Origin: an uncultured Bacilli bacterium
GTDB taxonomy: Bacteria > Bacillota_I > Bacilli_A > RF39 > UBA660
DNA: 27,502 bases
NCBI GenBank assembly: GCA_934148875.1
Contig: CAKPDJ010000016.1
Location: forward strand, 1 to 27,502
Direction: 5' to 3'
Shown here: positions 1 to 7,548 of the stretch, one piece after another
Position numbering within the stretch: position 1 is the first letter of the stretch
How the letters are laid out: every line of letters starts with the position of its first letter
Made by a program: the position numbers and the translations under genes
Notes under the pieces: generated by a model
The model's input: only the letters and a program-made list of their open reading frames with translations
Told to the model about the DNA's origin: nothing
Database searches by the model: none

Positions 1-45
1 TACTCTATCTGTGAAGTAGGAAACTTGGGAGGCAACTACCAAGGC
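1..45 (+). ncRNA. 3' end of an unidentified structured RNA (partial)
   Basis: There is no plausible reading frame here, and the stretch runs directly into a terminator hairpin. GTAG (16-19) can pair with CTAC (36-39), and CTTGG (24-28) with CCAAG (39-43). The two helices cross, so a compact pseudoknot or two alternative folds are possible. GTGAAGTAGG followed by CCAAGGC faintly recalls the 3' end of 5S rRNA, but the spacing is too long for a normal 5S. I could not match it to a riboswitch or housekeeping RNA that I know. It could also be the tail of an untranslated region. Confidence 0.3.
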
Positions 46-73
46 GAATAAAAATTTTAATTTTTATTCTTTT
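46..73 (+). terminator. Intrinsic terminator of the RNA at the left edge
   Basis: An 11-bp A/T-rich inverted repeat (46-56 with 59-69) begins GAATAAAAAT and is followed by TTTT. It closes the transcript entering from the left and separates it from bipA. Because the stem is nearly all A-T, it could also act in the opposite direction. Confidence 0.6.
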
Positions 74-117
74 GTTCATAAAAAGTTATAAAAAATCTTT
101 ATTTATTGTTTATTCTA

Positions 118-126
118 TGCTATAAT
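118..126 (+). promoter_or_regulatory. Extended -10 promoter for bipA
   Basis: TGC followed by TATAAT at 121-126 is a consensus extended -10 element. No convincing -35 is seen 17 bases upstream (TTTATT at 98-103). Transcription would start near 133, giving a leader of about 25 bases before bipA. Confidence 0.6.
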
Positions 127-157
127 CATCAAGAAACTTATGTAGGAAGTGAAATTT

Positions 158-1972
158 ATGAAAAAAAGAAATATAGCAATTATTGCACACGTTGACCACG
201 GAAAAACAACCTTAGTTGACCAAATTTTAAAATCAAGTGGAACCTTTAGAGAAAATGAAGATGTTTCCCAAATATCAATGGATTCTAACCAACTTGAAAA
301 GGAACGTGGAATAACCATTTTAGCTAAAACAACAGCTATCAATTATAAAGATTATCGTATCAATATAATGGATACTCCAGGACATGCCGACTTCGGTGGA
401 GAAGTAGAACGTATTATGAATATGGTAGATGGTGTTTTATTAGTAGTTGATGCCTATGAAGGTACTATGCCACAAACAAGATTTGTTTTAAAGAAGGCCT
501 TAGAAGCAGGAGTAAAACCATTAGTAGTTATTAATAAAGTAGATAAGCCTAGTGCTAGAGTAAATCAAGTAGTAGATGAAGTATTAGATTTATTTATTGA
601 ACTTGGTGCCGATGATGACCAATTAGATTTCAAAGTAGTATATGCTAGTGCTATTAATGGAACTTGTAGCTTAGACCCAGATATTAATACTCAAACTCCA
701 GGTTTTGATGAACTATTAGACTTAATCATTGATGAAATTCCAGCTCCATCTGGTAGTGCTGATGAGCAACTACAATTCCAACCAGCTCTTCTAGATTACA
801 ACGAATTTGTAGGAAGAATAGGTATTGGTAGAGTTCACAATGGTAAAATTAAAGTAGGACAAATGGTATCATGTATACGTTTAGATGGTAGTGTTAAAAA
901 CTTTAGAATTCAAAAATTATTTGGTTTCTTAGGAATGAAGCGATTAGAAATAGAGGAAGCTGAAGCAGGAGATATCATAGCTGTAGCCGGCCTTGCTGAT
1001 ATATCAGTAGGAGAAACAATTTGTAATCAAGGGGAACACTTACCACTTCCCAAACTTCATATTGATGAACCAACGTTACAAATGACATTTGCTACTAATA
1101 GTTCACCATTTGTTGGTAAAGAAGGTAAATTTTTAACTGCTCGTCAAATTGAAGATAGATTAAATAAAGAGCTTCAAAGAGATGTAAGTTTAAGAGTAGA
1201 ACAGTTAGATGGAGAAAGTTTCTTAGTATCTGGTCGTGGAGAATTACATTTATCTATTTTAATTGAAAATATGCGTCGTGAAGGTTATGAACTACAAGTA
1301 TCTAAACCACAAGTTATTGTAAAAGAAGTAGATGGTATTAAGATGGAACCATTTGAAGATTTACAAATCGAGGTACCAGAAGATTGTGTTGGACCAGTAA
1401 TTGAACAATTAGGTACTCGTGGTGGTATTATGGAAAATATGGCTAACTATGAAAATCAAGTTAGATTAAACTATATTATTCCATCACGTGGATTAATTGG
1501 ATTTACTACTGATTTTATGACTATGACTAAAGGTTATGGTATAATAAATCATACATTTAGAGAATATATGAAACAAGAAAGTGTAAACATTGGTGAAAGA
1601 AAGCTTGGCGTTTTAGTTTCAACTGAACAAGGTAAATCATCAGCATATGCCCTAGGTCAATTAGAAGATCGTGGTATCATGTTTATTGAACCTGGTGTTG
1701 AAGTATATGAAGGTATGATAGTTGGAGAATGTAACCGTGATAATGATTTAGCAGTTAATGTTGTTAAAGGAAAACAATTAACCAATACACGTGCAGCTAG
1801 TGCTGATAAGACAGTTGTATTAAAAAGACCACGTCCTATTACCCTAGAAGGTGCACTTGATTACATTAATAGTGATGAGTTAGTAGAGGTTACACCAGTT
1901 AGCATCCGTTTACGTAAAAGAATTCTAGATACTGAACAAAGAAAAAAATTTGATGCTAGAAAATCAGCATAG
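158..1972 (+). CDS. typA: Ribosome-associated GTPase BipA/TypA
   Basis: Translational GTPase of the EF-G superfamily that binds the 70S ribosome and assists 50S assembly and growth under stress such as cold. The 604 residues match the usual length (about 605-612). Visible motifs: P-loop AHVDHGKT at residues 10-17, DTPGHADFGGEVER (switch II), and NKVD at 126-129. The EF-G-like domains II, III and V follow, then the BipA-specific C-terminal domain. An in-frame GTG at 149 is possible, but the Shine-Dalgarno GGAAG (145-149) is correctly spaced for ATG 158. The gene stands alone between its own promoter and terminator. No anomaly is seen. Confidence 0.96.
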   Translation: MKKRNIAIIAHVDHGKTTLVDQILKSSGTFRENEDVSQISMDSNQLEKERGITILAKTTAINYKDYRINIMDTPGHADFGGEVERIMNMVDGVLLVVDAYEGTMPQTRFVLKKALEAGVKPLVVINKVDKPSARVNQVVDEVLDLFIELGADDDQLDFKVVYASAINGTCSLDPDINTQTPGFDELLDLIIDEIPAPSGSADEQLQFQPALLDYNEFVGRIGIGRVHNGKIKVGQMVSCIRLDGSVKNFRIQKLFGFLGMKRLEIEEAEAGDIIAVAGLADISVGETICNQGEHLPLPKLHIDEPTLQMTFATNSSPFVGKEGKFLTARQIEDRLNKELQRDVSLRVEQLDGESFLVSGRGELHLSILIENMRREGYELQVSKPQVIVKEVDGIKMEPFEDLQIEVPEDCVGPVIEQLGTRGGIMENMANYENQVRLNYIIPSRGLIGFTTDFMTMTKGYGIINHTFREYMKQESVNIGERKLGVLVSTEQGKSSAYALGQLEDRGIMFIEPGVEVYEGMIVGECNRDNDLAVNVVKGKQLTNTRAASADKTVVLKRPRPITLEGALDYINSDELVEVTPVSIRLRKRILDTEQRKKFDARKSA

Positions 1973-1988
1973 TAATAATAATACGAAT

Positions 1989-2014
1989 AAAGTACTGTAA
2001 AAGTACTTTTTTTT
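1989..2014 (+). terminator. Intrinsic terminator of bipA
   Basis: AAAGTACT (1989-1996) pairs with AGTACTTT (2002-2009) around a 5-base loop and runs into eight consecutive T (2007-2014). This is a textbook Rho-independent terminator 17 bases after the bipA stop. Confidence 0.9.
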
Positions 2015-2020
2015 CAAGCA

Positions 2021-2062
2021 AATCATAATTATAGTGAAAACATTATGATTTTGTGTTATACT
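2021..2062 (+). promoter_or_regulatory. Promoter with upstream inverted repeat, for the membrane protein gene at 2138
   Basis: TGT followed by TATACT (2057-2062) is an extended -10 element. Just upstream, AATCATAA (2021-2028) and TTATGATT (2043-2050) form a perfect 8-bp inverted repeat covering the -35 region. It may be an operator or simply an A/T palindrome. No good -35 hexamer is seen. Confidence 0.45.
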
Positions 2063-2137
2063 TAATTTAATAATAAAAAGAATATTAATTTGTAAGTGAT
2101 AATATAACTTATAAATGTACTATGAGGGGATGAAAAT

Positions 2138-2932
2138 ATGAATCAAAATGAAATGCAAACAAATAATAATCAAAATGAAATAAAAGGTAATGATATTAAT
2201 AATATTCAAAATCAATCTAATGAGAATAATTTAAATTCATCATCTAATGAACAACCACTAACTAATCCGGTTCCTATGAACGAAGTAAAGATAGAAGAAG
2301 TATCAAACCAGGTTGCAACACAACCAAATAGTAATCCCAAAAATAATAAAATTTCAACTATTTTACTTATTTTACTATTTGTATTCTTATTTGCTTTTAT
2401 AATGGGAATGCCATATATAAACAGTTTTATTAATGATTTAAAATCAAATAAAGGATTATCTGATATTGAACAAGCAGCTAAAAAGGAAGAGAAAAAACAG
2501 CAGGAAGAAGATAAAAAAAATAATCCAACTACAAATGTTGAAGAAAAGTTAACTGAATTAACATGTACATTAACAGATAATAACAGTTCTAACTATCAAC
2601 TAACTACAATACAAAAATTTGAATACAATAAAAATAACCAAGTAATAACAAGTTCATATATTTCAAAATATGTTTTCTCAACTATAGATAGTACATATCA
2701 AACCTTAAAAGATAAATGTAATAATGATAGTCTTAAATACATAAGTCGAGAAGGTTATACTATGTCATGCAGCTATAGTGATGATAGTATTGAAGTAGGA
2801 GATACCTTTGAACTTGAAACATTTAAAACTATCAATGATGGTGCAACTGTAATTAAATCAAATGCAACCTATCAACAAGATATAAATGATATTAAAAATA
2901 ATCTTATTAGTCAAGGTTATAACTGTGAATAG
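2138..2932 (+). CDS. Single-pass membrane protein of unknown function, Asn-rich N-terminus
   Basis: The product is not recognised. The 264 residues are arranged as an Asn/Gln-rich low-complexity region (about 1-70), one strongly hydrophobic segment (about 73-97, containing LLILLFVFLFAF), a Lys/Glu-rich charged stretch, and a C-terminal ectodomain of about 130 residues. That domain has four cysteines (in the contexts LTCTL, DKCNN, MSCSY and YNCE at the end) that could form two disulfides. The layout and alternating polar/aromatic strands recall small secreted domains of the YehR/DUF1307 kind, but this is only an impression. ATG 2138 follows GAGGGG (2124-2129). The gene has its own promoter and terminator and no operon partner. 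A cell-envelope location is inferred. Confidence 0.75.
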   Translation: MNQNEMQTNNNQNEIKGNDINNIQNQSNENNLNSSSNEQPLTNPVPMNEVKIEEVSNQVATQPNSNPKNNKISTILLILLFVFLFAFIMGMPYINSFINDLKSNKGLSDIEQAAKKEEKKQQEEDKKNNPTTNVEEKLTELTCTLTDNNSSNYQLTTIQKFEYNKNNQVITSSYISKYVFSTIDSTYQTLKDKCNNDSLKYISREGYTMSCSYSDDSIEVGDTFELETFKTINDGATVIKSNATYQQDINDIKNNLISQGYNCE

Positions 2933-2960
2933 ACGCTTATTAACGTCTATTTATGTTTTT
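2928..2960 (+). terminator. Intrinsic terminator overlapping the stop of the preceding gene
   Basis: AATAGACG (2928-2935) pairs with CGTCTATT (2944-2951) around an 8-base loop, followed by TATGTTTTT. The stop codon TAG (2930-2932) lies inside the 5' arm. Confidence 0.75.
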
Positions 2961-3005
2961 ATACTAAAATATCTTCAAGCAAATTCAAAACTTTTATCAT
3001 TACTA

Positions 3006-3034
3006 CTGACTTTTAATAAGAAATTTGATACAAT
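3006..3034 (+). promoter_or_regulatory. Promoter of lspA-rluD
   Basis: CTGACT (3006-3011, near TTGACA) and TACAAT (3029-3034) are separated by 17 bases, with a TG one base before the -10. The predicted start is close to the lspA ribosome-binding site (AGAGGA, 3048-3053), so the leader is short. Confidence 0.6.
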
Positions 3035-3057
3035 ACCTATCGTGAACAGAGGATACT

Positions 3058-3528
3058 ATGAAAAAGAAAATATTAATATTTAGTACTATTGTTGTGATAA
3101 TAGATCAGTTAATAAAAAATATCATTATCTCAAATTTTAAATATCAGGATTTACAGTATATTATTCCCAACTTTTTCTATATAACTAAAGTTAAAAATAC
3201 AGGTGGTGCCTGGAGTATATTATCAAATAATACCAACTTATTATTAATAATCAGTATAATATGTACACTAGGAATAATTTATTATTTATATAAAAAAAAC
3301 AACTTGTCAAAATTAGAATGCTTATATTTTAGTTTATTAGTTGGTGGAATAATAGGAAATTTAGTAGACCGTCTTTTTTATAAAGGCGTAATAGATTATA
3401 TAGGTCTTATTTTCGGAAACTACTATTTCCCAATATTTAACTTTGCTGATATTTGCATTGTTTGTGGAATAGGATTATTATTAATTGATGGATGGATAGG
3501 TGAAAAAAATGGAACTAGAAGTAATTAA
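3058..3528 (+). CDS. lspA: Lipoprotein signal peptidase II (LspA)
   Basis: Integral membrane aspartyl protease that removes the signal peptide of prolipoproteins after diacylglyceryl modification. It has 156 residues (the family is usually 150-170) and four hydrophobic segments. Conserved blocks are in order: IDQLIKN with D16, NTGGAWS (47-53, normally NTGAAFS), GNLVDR with D104, and FNFADI with D131. D104 and D131 correspond to the catalytic dyad. It overlaps the start of rluD by 20 bases. The lspA-rluD pairing is common in Bacilli and supports both calls. Confidence 0.95.
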   Translation: MKKKILIFSTIVVIIDQLIKNIIISNFKYQDLQYIIPNFFYITKVKNTGGAWSILSNNTNLLLIISIICTLGIIYYLYKKNNLSKLECLYFSLLVGGIIGNLVDRLFYKGVIDYIGLIFGNYYFPIFNFADICIVCGIGLLLIDGWIGEKNGTRSN

Positions 3529-4399
3529 AGATGGTATTAGAATTGACCAATATTTATCAGATAATTTAGATATAAGTCGTAGTAAAATACAAAAGTTAAT
3601 TAAACAAGGAAAAGTATTAGTAGATGGTAAAGAAATATCTAGTAGTTACCAAGTAAAAATAGGCAATATTATAGAGGTAAATGATGATTTAGATTTTTCA
3701 ATCTCCATAAGTGGTGAAAATATTCCTCTAGATATTGTTTATGAAGATAAATATCTATTAGTAATCAATAAACCGTCTGGTATGGTAGTTCATCCAGCAC
3801 CAGGTAATTATAATGGTACTTTAGTAAATGCTTTAATTTATCATTTTGATTTTGATAAGACTAATATTCGACCTGGAATAGTTCATAGAATTGATAAAGA
3901 TACAAGCGGTTTATTAGTAGTAGCTAAAGATGAAAAAACTCATGAATTATTAAGTGATATGATTAAAAATAAAAAAGTTGAGCGTACATACTGGGCTTTA
4001 GTAGATGGCATCATTCCACATGAAACTGGTACTATTGATGCACCTATAGGAAGAGATATTGATAATCGTCAAAAAATGAAAGTCACTGATATTAATGCCA
4101 AAGATGCTATTACTCATTTTAGAGTTATAAAACGTTTTCCAAAAGTCAATCAAACTCTAATTGAGTGTAAGTTAGAAACAGGAAGAACACATCAAATACG
4201 CGTACATATGGCTTATATTGGATATCCAATATATAATGATCCTGTTTATGGCAAAAGAAAAAACACTACATCTTTTGGACAATTTCTTCATTCTAAAAAA
4301 ATATCTTTCGTTCATCCAATAACACATGAACTTATTGAAAAAGAAGTAAATCTTCCCCAAGAATTCCAAAATTATTTAGATGAAATTAATGTACAATAA
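3509..4399 (+). CDS. rluD: 23S rRNA pseudouridine synthase, RluD/RluA family
   Basis: Converts uridine to pseudouridine in RNA; RluD-type enzymes act on helix 69 of 23S rRNA, while other RluA members act elsewhere, so the exact target is inferred. The 296 residues contain an N-terminal S4 RNA-binding domain (about 10-55, with RIDQYLSD and SRSKIQKLI) and the catalytic domain. The signature HRIDKDTSG carries catalytic D129, and ETGRTHQIRVHM is also clear. An in-frame GTG at 3500 exists, but AGGTG (3498-3502) fits ATG 3509. The start lies inside the end of lspA, so translational coupling is likely. Confidence 0.93.
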   Translation: MELEVIKDGIRIDQYLSDNLDISRSKIQKLIKQGKVLVDGKEISSSYQVKIGNIIEVNDDLDFSISISGENIPLDIVYEDKYLLVINKPSGMVVHPAPGNYNGTLVNALIYHFDFDKTNIRPGIVHRIDKDTSGLLVVAKDEKTHELLSDMIKNKKVERTYWALVDGIIPHETGTIDAPIGRDIDNRQKMKVTDINAKDAITHFRVIKRFPKVNQTLIECKLETGRTHQIRVHMAYIGYPIYNDPVYGKRKNTTSFGQFLHSKKISFVHPITHELIEKEVNLPQEFQNYLDEINVQ

Positions 4400-4418
4400 A
4401 TTAAATTTATTATATAAT
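4390..4418 (+). promoter_or_regulatory. Promoter of the rhomboid gene
   Basis: TGTACA (4390-4395) and TATAAT (4413-4418) are 17 bases apart. The -35 overlaps the last codons of rluD. Transcription would begin near 4425, about 20 bases before ATG 4444. Confidence 0.55.
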
Positions 4419-4443
4419 ACACTGTAGGAAGTGAGGTAAAGTA

Positions 4444-5583
4444 ATGAACGAAACAATAAATAGAAAAGACTTAATTGTAATGAAATTACTTCATTATTTT
4501 ATAACAGAAAGAAATTATAGTCCAATCTTACTACAAGGTGTAGAAGATGAAATTTGGTTAGAAAACTTAAATAGTGAATACGAAATAATTAGAATTGTAT
4601 CAAATTATATTCACAATGATGAGCAACTAGATTTTGATTTATTCAAAACTAAACGCATTGTATCAAAAATAAAAAAGAAAACTTTCTCATTTCATATGAA
4701 CGTATTAACATTATATACTGATCTTGGTGATAATGTTAATTTAGATAAAGTTACTAAAATGGATTGTGCATATATATATGACGAAGATGATATAAAAAAA
4801 TATCCAATCATCAGTCAACATTTTTCAGATATAAATGACAAGTTATCATTTACTGAAGAAGGACTACAACTATTTATTAAAATAACTAATGATATTAATC
4901 AAAAAAATAAAGAGGATGCCAAAAAAGCAGAATCCATATTTAAAAAGAAAATTCCAATTATTACATACGGTTTAATTATTACAAATATATTAATATATGT
5001 ACTATCAATATTATTTGGAAACTATAATGAAATACTTAATCGTTTTTGTTTATATGGGCCTAATATTAGAGAATATGGAGAATACTATCGTTTAATTACT
5101 AGTGGATTTTTACATGGTAATATTTTACATCTAACACTCAACTGTTATGCTCTTTACATTATAGGTAGTCAAGTTGAAAGTTACATGGGCAAAACTAAAT
5201 TTATTATTATTTATCTATTTTCGTTACTTATGGGTAGTTTAATGTCAATTACATTAAGTAGTTATCCAAGTATTGGTGCAAGTGGGGCAATCTTCGGCTT
5301 AATGGGTAGTCTATTGTGCTTTGGATACTATTATCGTATATACTTAGGAAATGTCTTAAAAAGTCAAATCATACCATTAATTTTGGCAAACTTACTATTT
5401 GGTTTATTAGCTAGTAACATTGACAATTTTGCACATATTGGTGGCTTAATTGGTGGATGCTTAATAACTATGGCATTAGGTGTTAAATATAAAAGTAACA
5501 ATAGAGAAAAGATTAATGGTAGCATTGTCACACTCATTTTTGTTTGCTTTATGATATATATGGCTTTATTTATAGAGAGATAA
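4444..5583 (+). CDS. gluP: GluP/YqgP-like rhomboid serine protease
   Basis: Intramembrane serine protease of 379 residues. The cytosolic N-terminal domain (about 1-170) contains DEIWLEN followed by YEIIRI, which resembles the N-domain of B. subtilis GluP (YqgP). About seven membrane segments follow. Rhomboid signatures are HGNILHLTLN, GASGAIFG with catalytic S280, and NIDNFAHIGG with catalytic H331. B. subtilis GluP cleaves the magnesium transporter MgtE together with FtsH; a similar role here is inferred. The C-terminal TPR region of GluP is absent, and the protein ends shortly after the last membrane segment. GAGGT (4433-4437) supports ATG 4444. It is monocistronic. Confidence 0.88.
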   Translation: MNETINRKDLIVMKLLHYFITERNYSPILLQGVEDEIWLENLNSEYEIIRIVSNYIHNDEQLDFDLFKTKRIVSKIKKKTFSFHMNVLTLYTDLGDNVNLDKVTKMDCAYIYDEDDIKKYPIISQHFSDINDKLSFTEEGLQLFIKITNDINQKNKEDAKKAESIFKKKIPIITYGLIITNILIYVLSILFGNYNEILNRFCLYGPNIREYGEYYRLITSGFLHGNILHLTLNCYALYIIGSQVESYMGKTKFIIIYLFSLLMGSLMSITLSSYPSIGASGAIFGLMGSLLCFGYYYRIYLGNVLKSQIIPLILANLLFGLLASNIDNFAHIGGLIGGCLITMALGVKYKSNNREKINGSIVTLIFVCFMIYMALFIER

Positions 5584-5599
5584 TCTCTCTTTTCTTTTG
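5574..5599 (+). terminator. Intrinsic terminator of the rhomboid gene
   Basis: AGAGAGA (5574-5580) pairs with TCTCTCT (5584-5590), followed by TTTCTTTT. The stop codon TAA is the 3-base loop. Confidence 0.75.
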
Positions 5600-5653
5600 C
5601 TTGTAAAAAAGTGACAACCAAATCAACTGATATACATGTAAATAAAGTAAATC

Positions 5654-5681
5654 TTGATAAAATGTCAAAATTTGTTATACT
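5654..5681 (+). promoter_or_regulatory. Promoter of the ligase-kinase operon
   Basis: TTGATA (5654-5659) and TATACT (5676-5681) are 16 bases apart, with TG in the extended -10 position. Transcription would start near 5688, leaving an untranslated leader of about 80 bases before ATG 5768. I see no clear riboswitch or attenuator in that leader. Confidence 0.65.
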
Positions 5682-5767
5682 TATATTAGTGAATTATGGA
5701 TAGAAGTATCATTGCCTAATTTATGATAAAATAAACGAAAAATTTATTATATAAGGAGAAATATAAC

Positions 5768-7528
5768 ATGGAAAAAAATACAGGATACCCAAGCATAGAT
5801 CAGACTCATAAACAAGGAAATGGATTATTAAAAAATAACCCAATAATACCAGATATGAGTATTGTAAATACAATAGCTTTGATAAGCTCATTCTATAGAG
5901 ATGCCATTGCTATTGATTGCCTAGATTTAAGAGTTACATATCAAGAATTATTGGATACAGCAAAAGTATTAGCTAGGTCATTTAAAGAATTAGGAATAAA
6001 AAAGAACGATATAATTACCGCCACTATGGATAATTTTTTTCAGGCCGTAGCCGTTTTTTTAGCAGCAAATAGAATTGGTGCAGTAACTACATTTCTAAAC
6101 CCAGGATGTTCCACTGAGGAAATAAAGCATTATTTAAATGAATTTGAATCCCCATTACTTATAAATTATAATAAAAATATTGAATATAACTCAAATATTA
6201 AAAAAGATACCAAAGTAAGACAAATTATTACATTAAGACCTGAACATCTAAACATTAAAACGTTTAATGAAATAAAAACAAGTGATATTGGTTACAATGA
6301 TTATATATCATTTAACGATTTAAAATTAGTTGCTGATTATTATAAAGGCTTTATTAATCCGATTCAAAGTGGTAATCAAGATGCTTTAGTTCTATTTACG
6401 AGCGGATCAACTGGTACACCAAAATCAGTTGTTCTAACTAACGAAAATATCTTGGCCTCAGGAATATATATGAAAAATTCTGGAAATATAAAAACAGAAG
6501 TTGGTGAAAAATGCTTGGTATGCGTACCTTTTGCTTATCCATATGGTTTTGCAACCTCAACTTTAATGACTCTTTTATGTGGAAGAGAAGCAATTCTTGC
6601 CCCAAACCTAACTAAAGATAATATTTCTTATTTCTTAGCTAAAAATCCTAATATTATATTTGGAAGTCCAGCACTATTAGAGTTAATAAGAAGAAATACA
6701 TTGGAAGAACAAGATTTATCTTCTATTAAATATTTTATATCAGGTGGTGATTTTTTAACTCCACAAGCAGCCATCGATGGTAAGGCCTTTTATAAAAAAC
6801 ACAACGCAGAGGTAGAAATATATAATGGATCAGGAAATGCTGAAACAGCTGGTGCCAGTACAAATGCAGTAGGATTACCAGTAAAACCAGAAACAGTAGG
6901 AAAAGTTTTGGTAGGAACTGATGCTATTATAGTTGATCCAGATACATTAGAAGAAAAAAAATATGGCGAAGAAGGAATGCTATGTATTTCTGGAAGACAT
7001 GTATTTAAAGAATATTATAAGAATCCAGAGTTAACAAAAGAAGCAAAATTAAATTATAAAGGTAAGGAATATTTAAAAACAGGAACAATCGGAATTCTAT
7101 CTAGTGATGGATATTTTACCTTAACAGGTAGGGCATCTAGATTTTATATAAGGGCAGATTTAAATAAAGTGTATTGTGAACATATCCAAAGATTTATAAA
7201 TAATATAAATATAGTTGATTCTTGTGCAGTAGTTCCTAAGCCAAATGATGATCTATTGTACGAAAGTAAAGTTTATATTGTATTAAGAGATGGTGTTGCT
7301 GCTGACAATGATACTATGGAATATATAAAAATGTTATGCTCAAGTGAAATAAGTGATAAACAAACAGGAGAAAAGTTACAACTAAAAACATTCGAAATAC
7401 CGCAGTCATTTAGTTTTATTGAAAGTCTTCCTAAAAATCAAGCTGATAAAATAGATTTCCATAAATTAGAGGTAATGGCAAATCAAGAATATGAAAATGA
7501 AAAAATAAAAAGAGAAAAAGTTAAATAG
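5768..7528 (+). CDS. Adenylate-forming ligase (acyl-CoA synthetase/NRPS A-domain superfamily) with altered A7 motif
   Basis: ANL-superfamily enzyme of 586 residues; members activate a carboxylate as an acyl-adenylate using ATP. The large N-terminal domain has the phosphate-binding loop TSGSTGTPK (211-219) and an A5-like NGSGNAET with E359. The C-terminal domain has LPKNQADKID, placing K561 where the catalytic A10 lysine belongs. The A7 motif, normally TGD, reads TGT (T440), so the ribose-binding aspartate is missing. The hinge GRxKD reads GRASR. Activity may be changed or lost. There is no carrier-protein domain, and no carrier gene is nearby. AAGGAG (5753-5758) supports the start. It is followed after 20 bases by a histidine kinase gene in the same operon. 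Substrate unknown. Confidence 0.8.
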   Translation: MEKNTGYPSIDQTHKQGNGLLKNNPIIPDMSIVNTIALISSFYRDAIAIDCLDLRVTYQELLDTAKVLARSFKELGIKKNDIITATMDNFFQAVAVFLAANRIGAVTTFLNPGCSTEEIKHYLNEFESPLLINYNKNIEYNSNIKKDTKVRQIITLRPEHLNIKTFNEIKTSDIGYNDYISFNDLKLVADYYKGFINPIQSGNQDALVLFTSGSTGTPKSVVLTNENILASGIYMKNSGNIKTEVGEKCLVCVPFAYPYGFATSTLMTLLCGREAILAPNLTKDNISYFLAKNPNIIFGSPALLELIRRNTLEEQDLSSIKYFISGGDFLTPQAAIDGKAFYKKHNAEVEIYNGSGNAETAGASTNAVGLPVKPETVGKVLVGTDAIIVDPDTLEEKKYGEEGMLCISGRHVFKEYYKNPELTKEAKLNYKGKEYLKTGTIGILSSDGYFTLTGRASRFYIRADLNKVYCEHIQRFINNINIVDSCAVVPKPNDDLLYESKVYIVLRDGVAADNDTMEYIKMLCSSEISDKQTGEKLQLKTFEIPQSFSFIESLPKNQADKIDFHKLEVMANQEYENEKIKREKVK

Positions 7529-7548
7529 TAATATTTGGAGGTAAATAA

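Noticed and set aside
2886..3083. 65-residue frame spanning the end of the gene at 2138 and the start of lspA
   Set aside because: It runs across a terminator and a promoter, and no ribosome-binding site or family resemblance is seen.
5688..5767. Possible riboswitch in the 80-base leader of the ligase gene
   Set aside because: No conserved aptamer core, terminator stem or anti-terminator could be found by eye.
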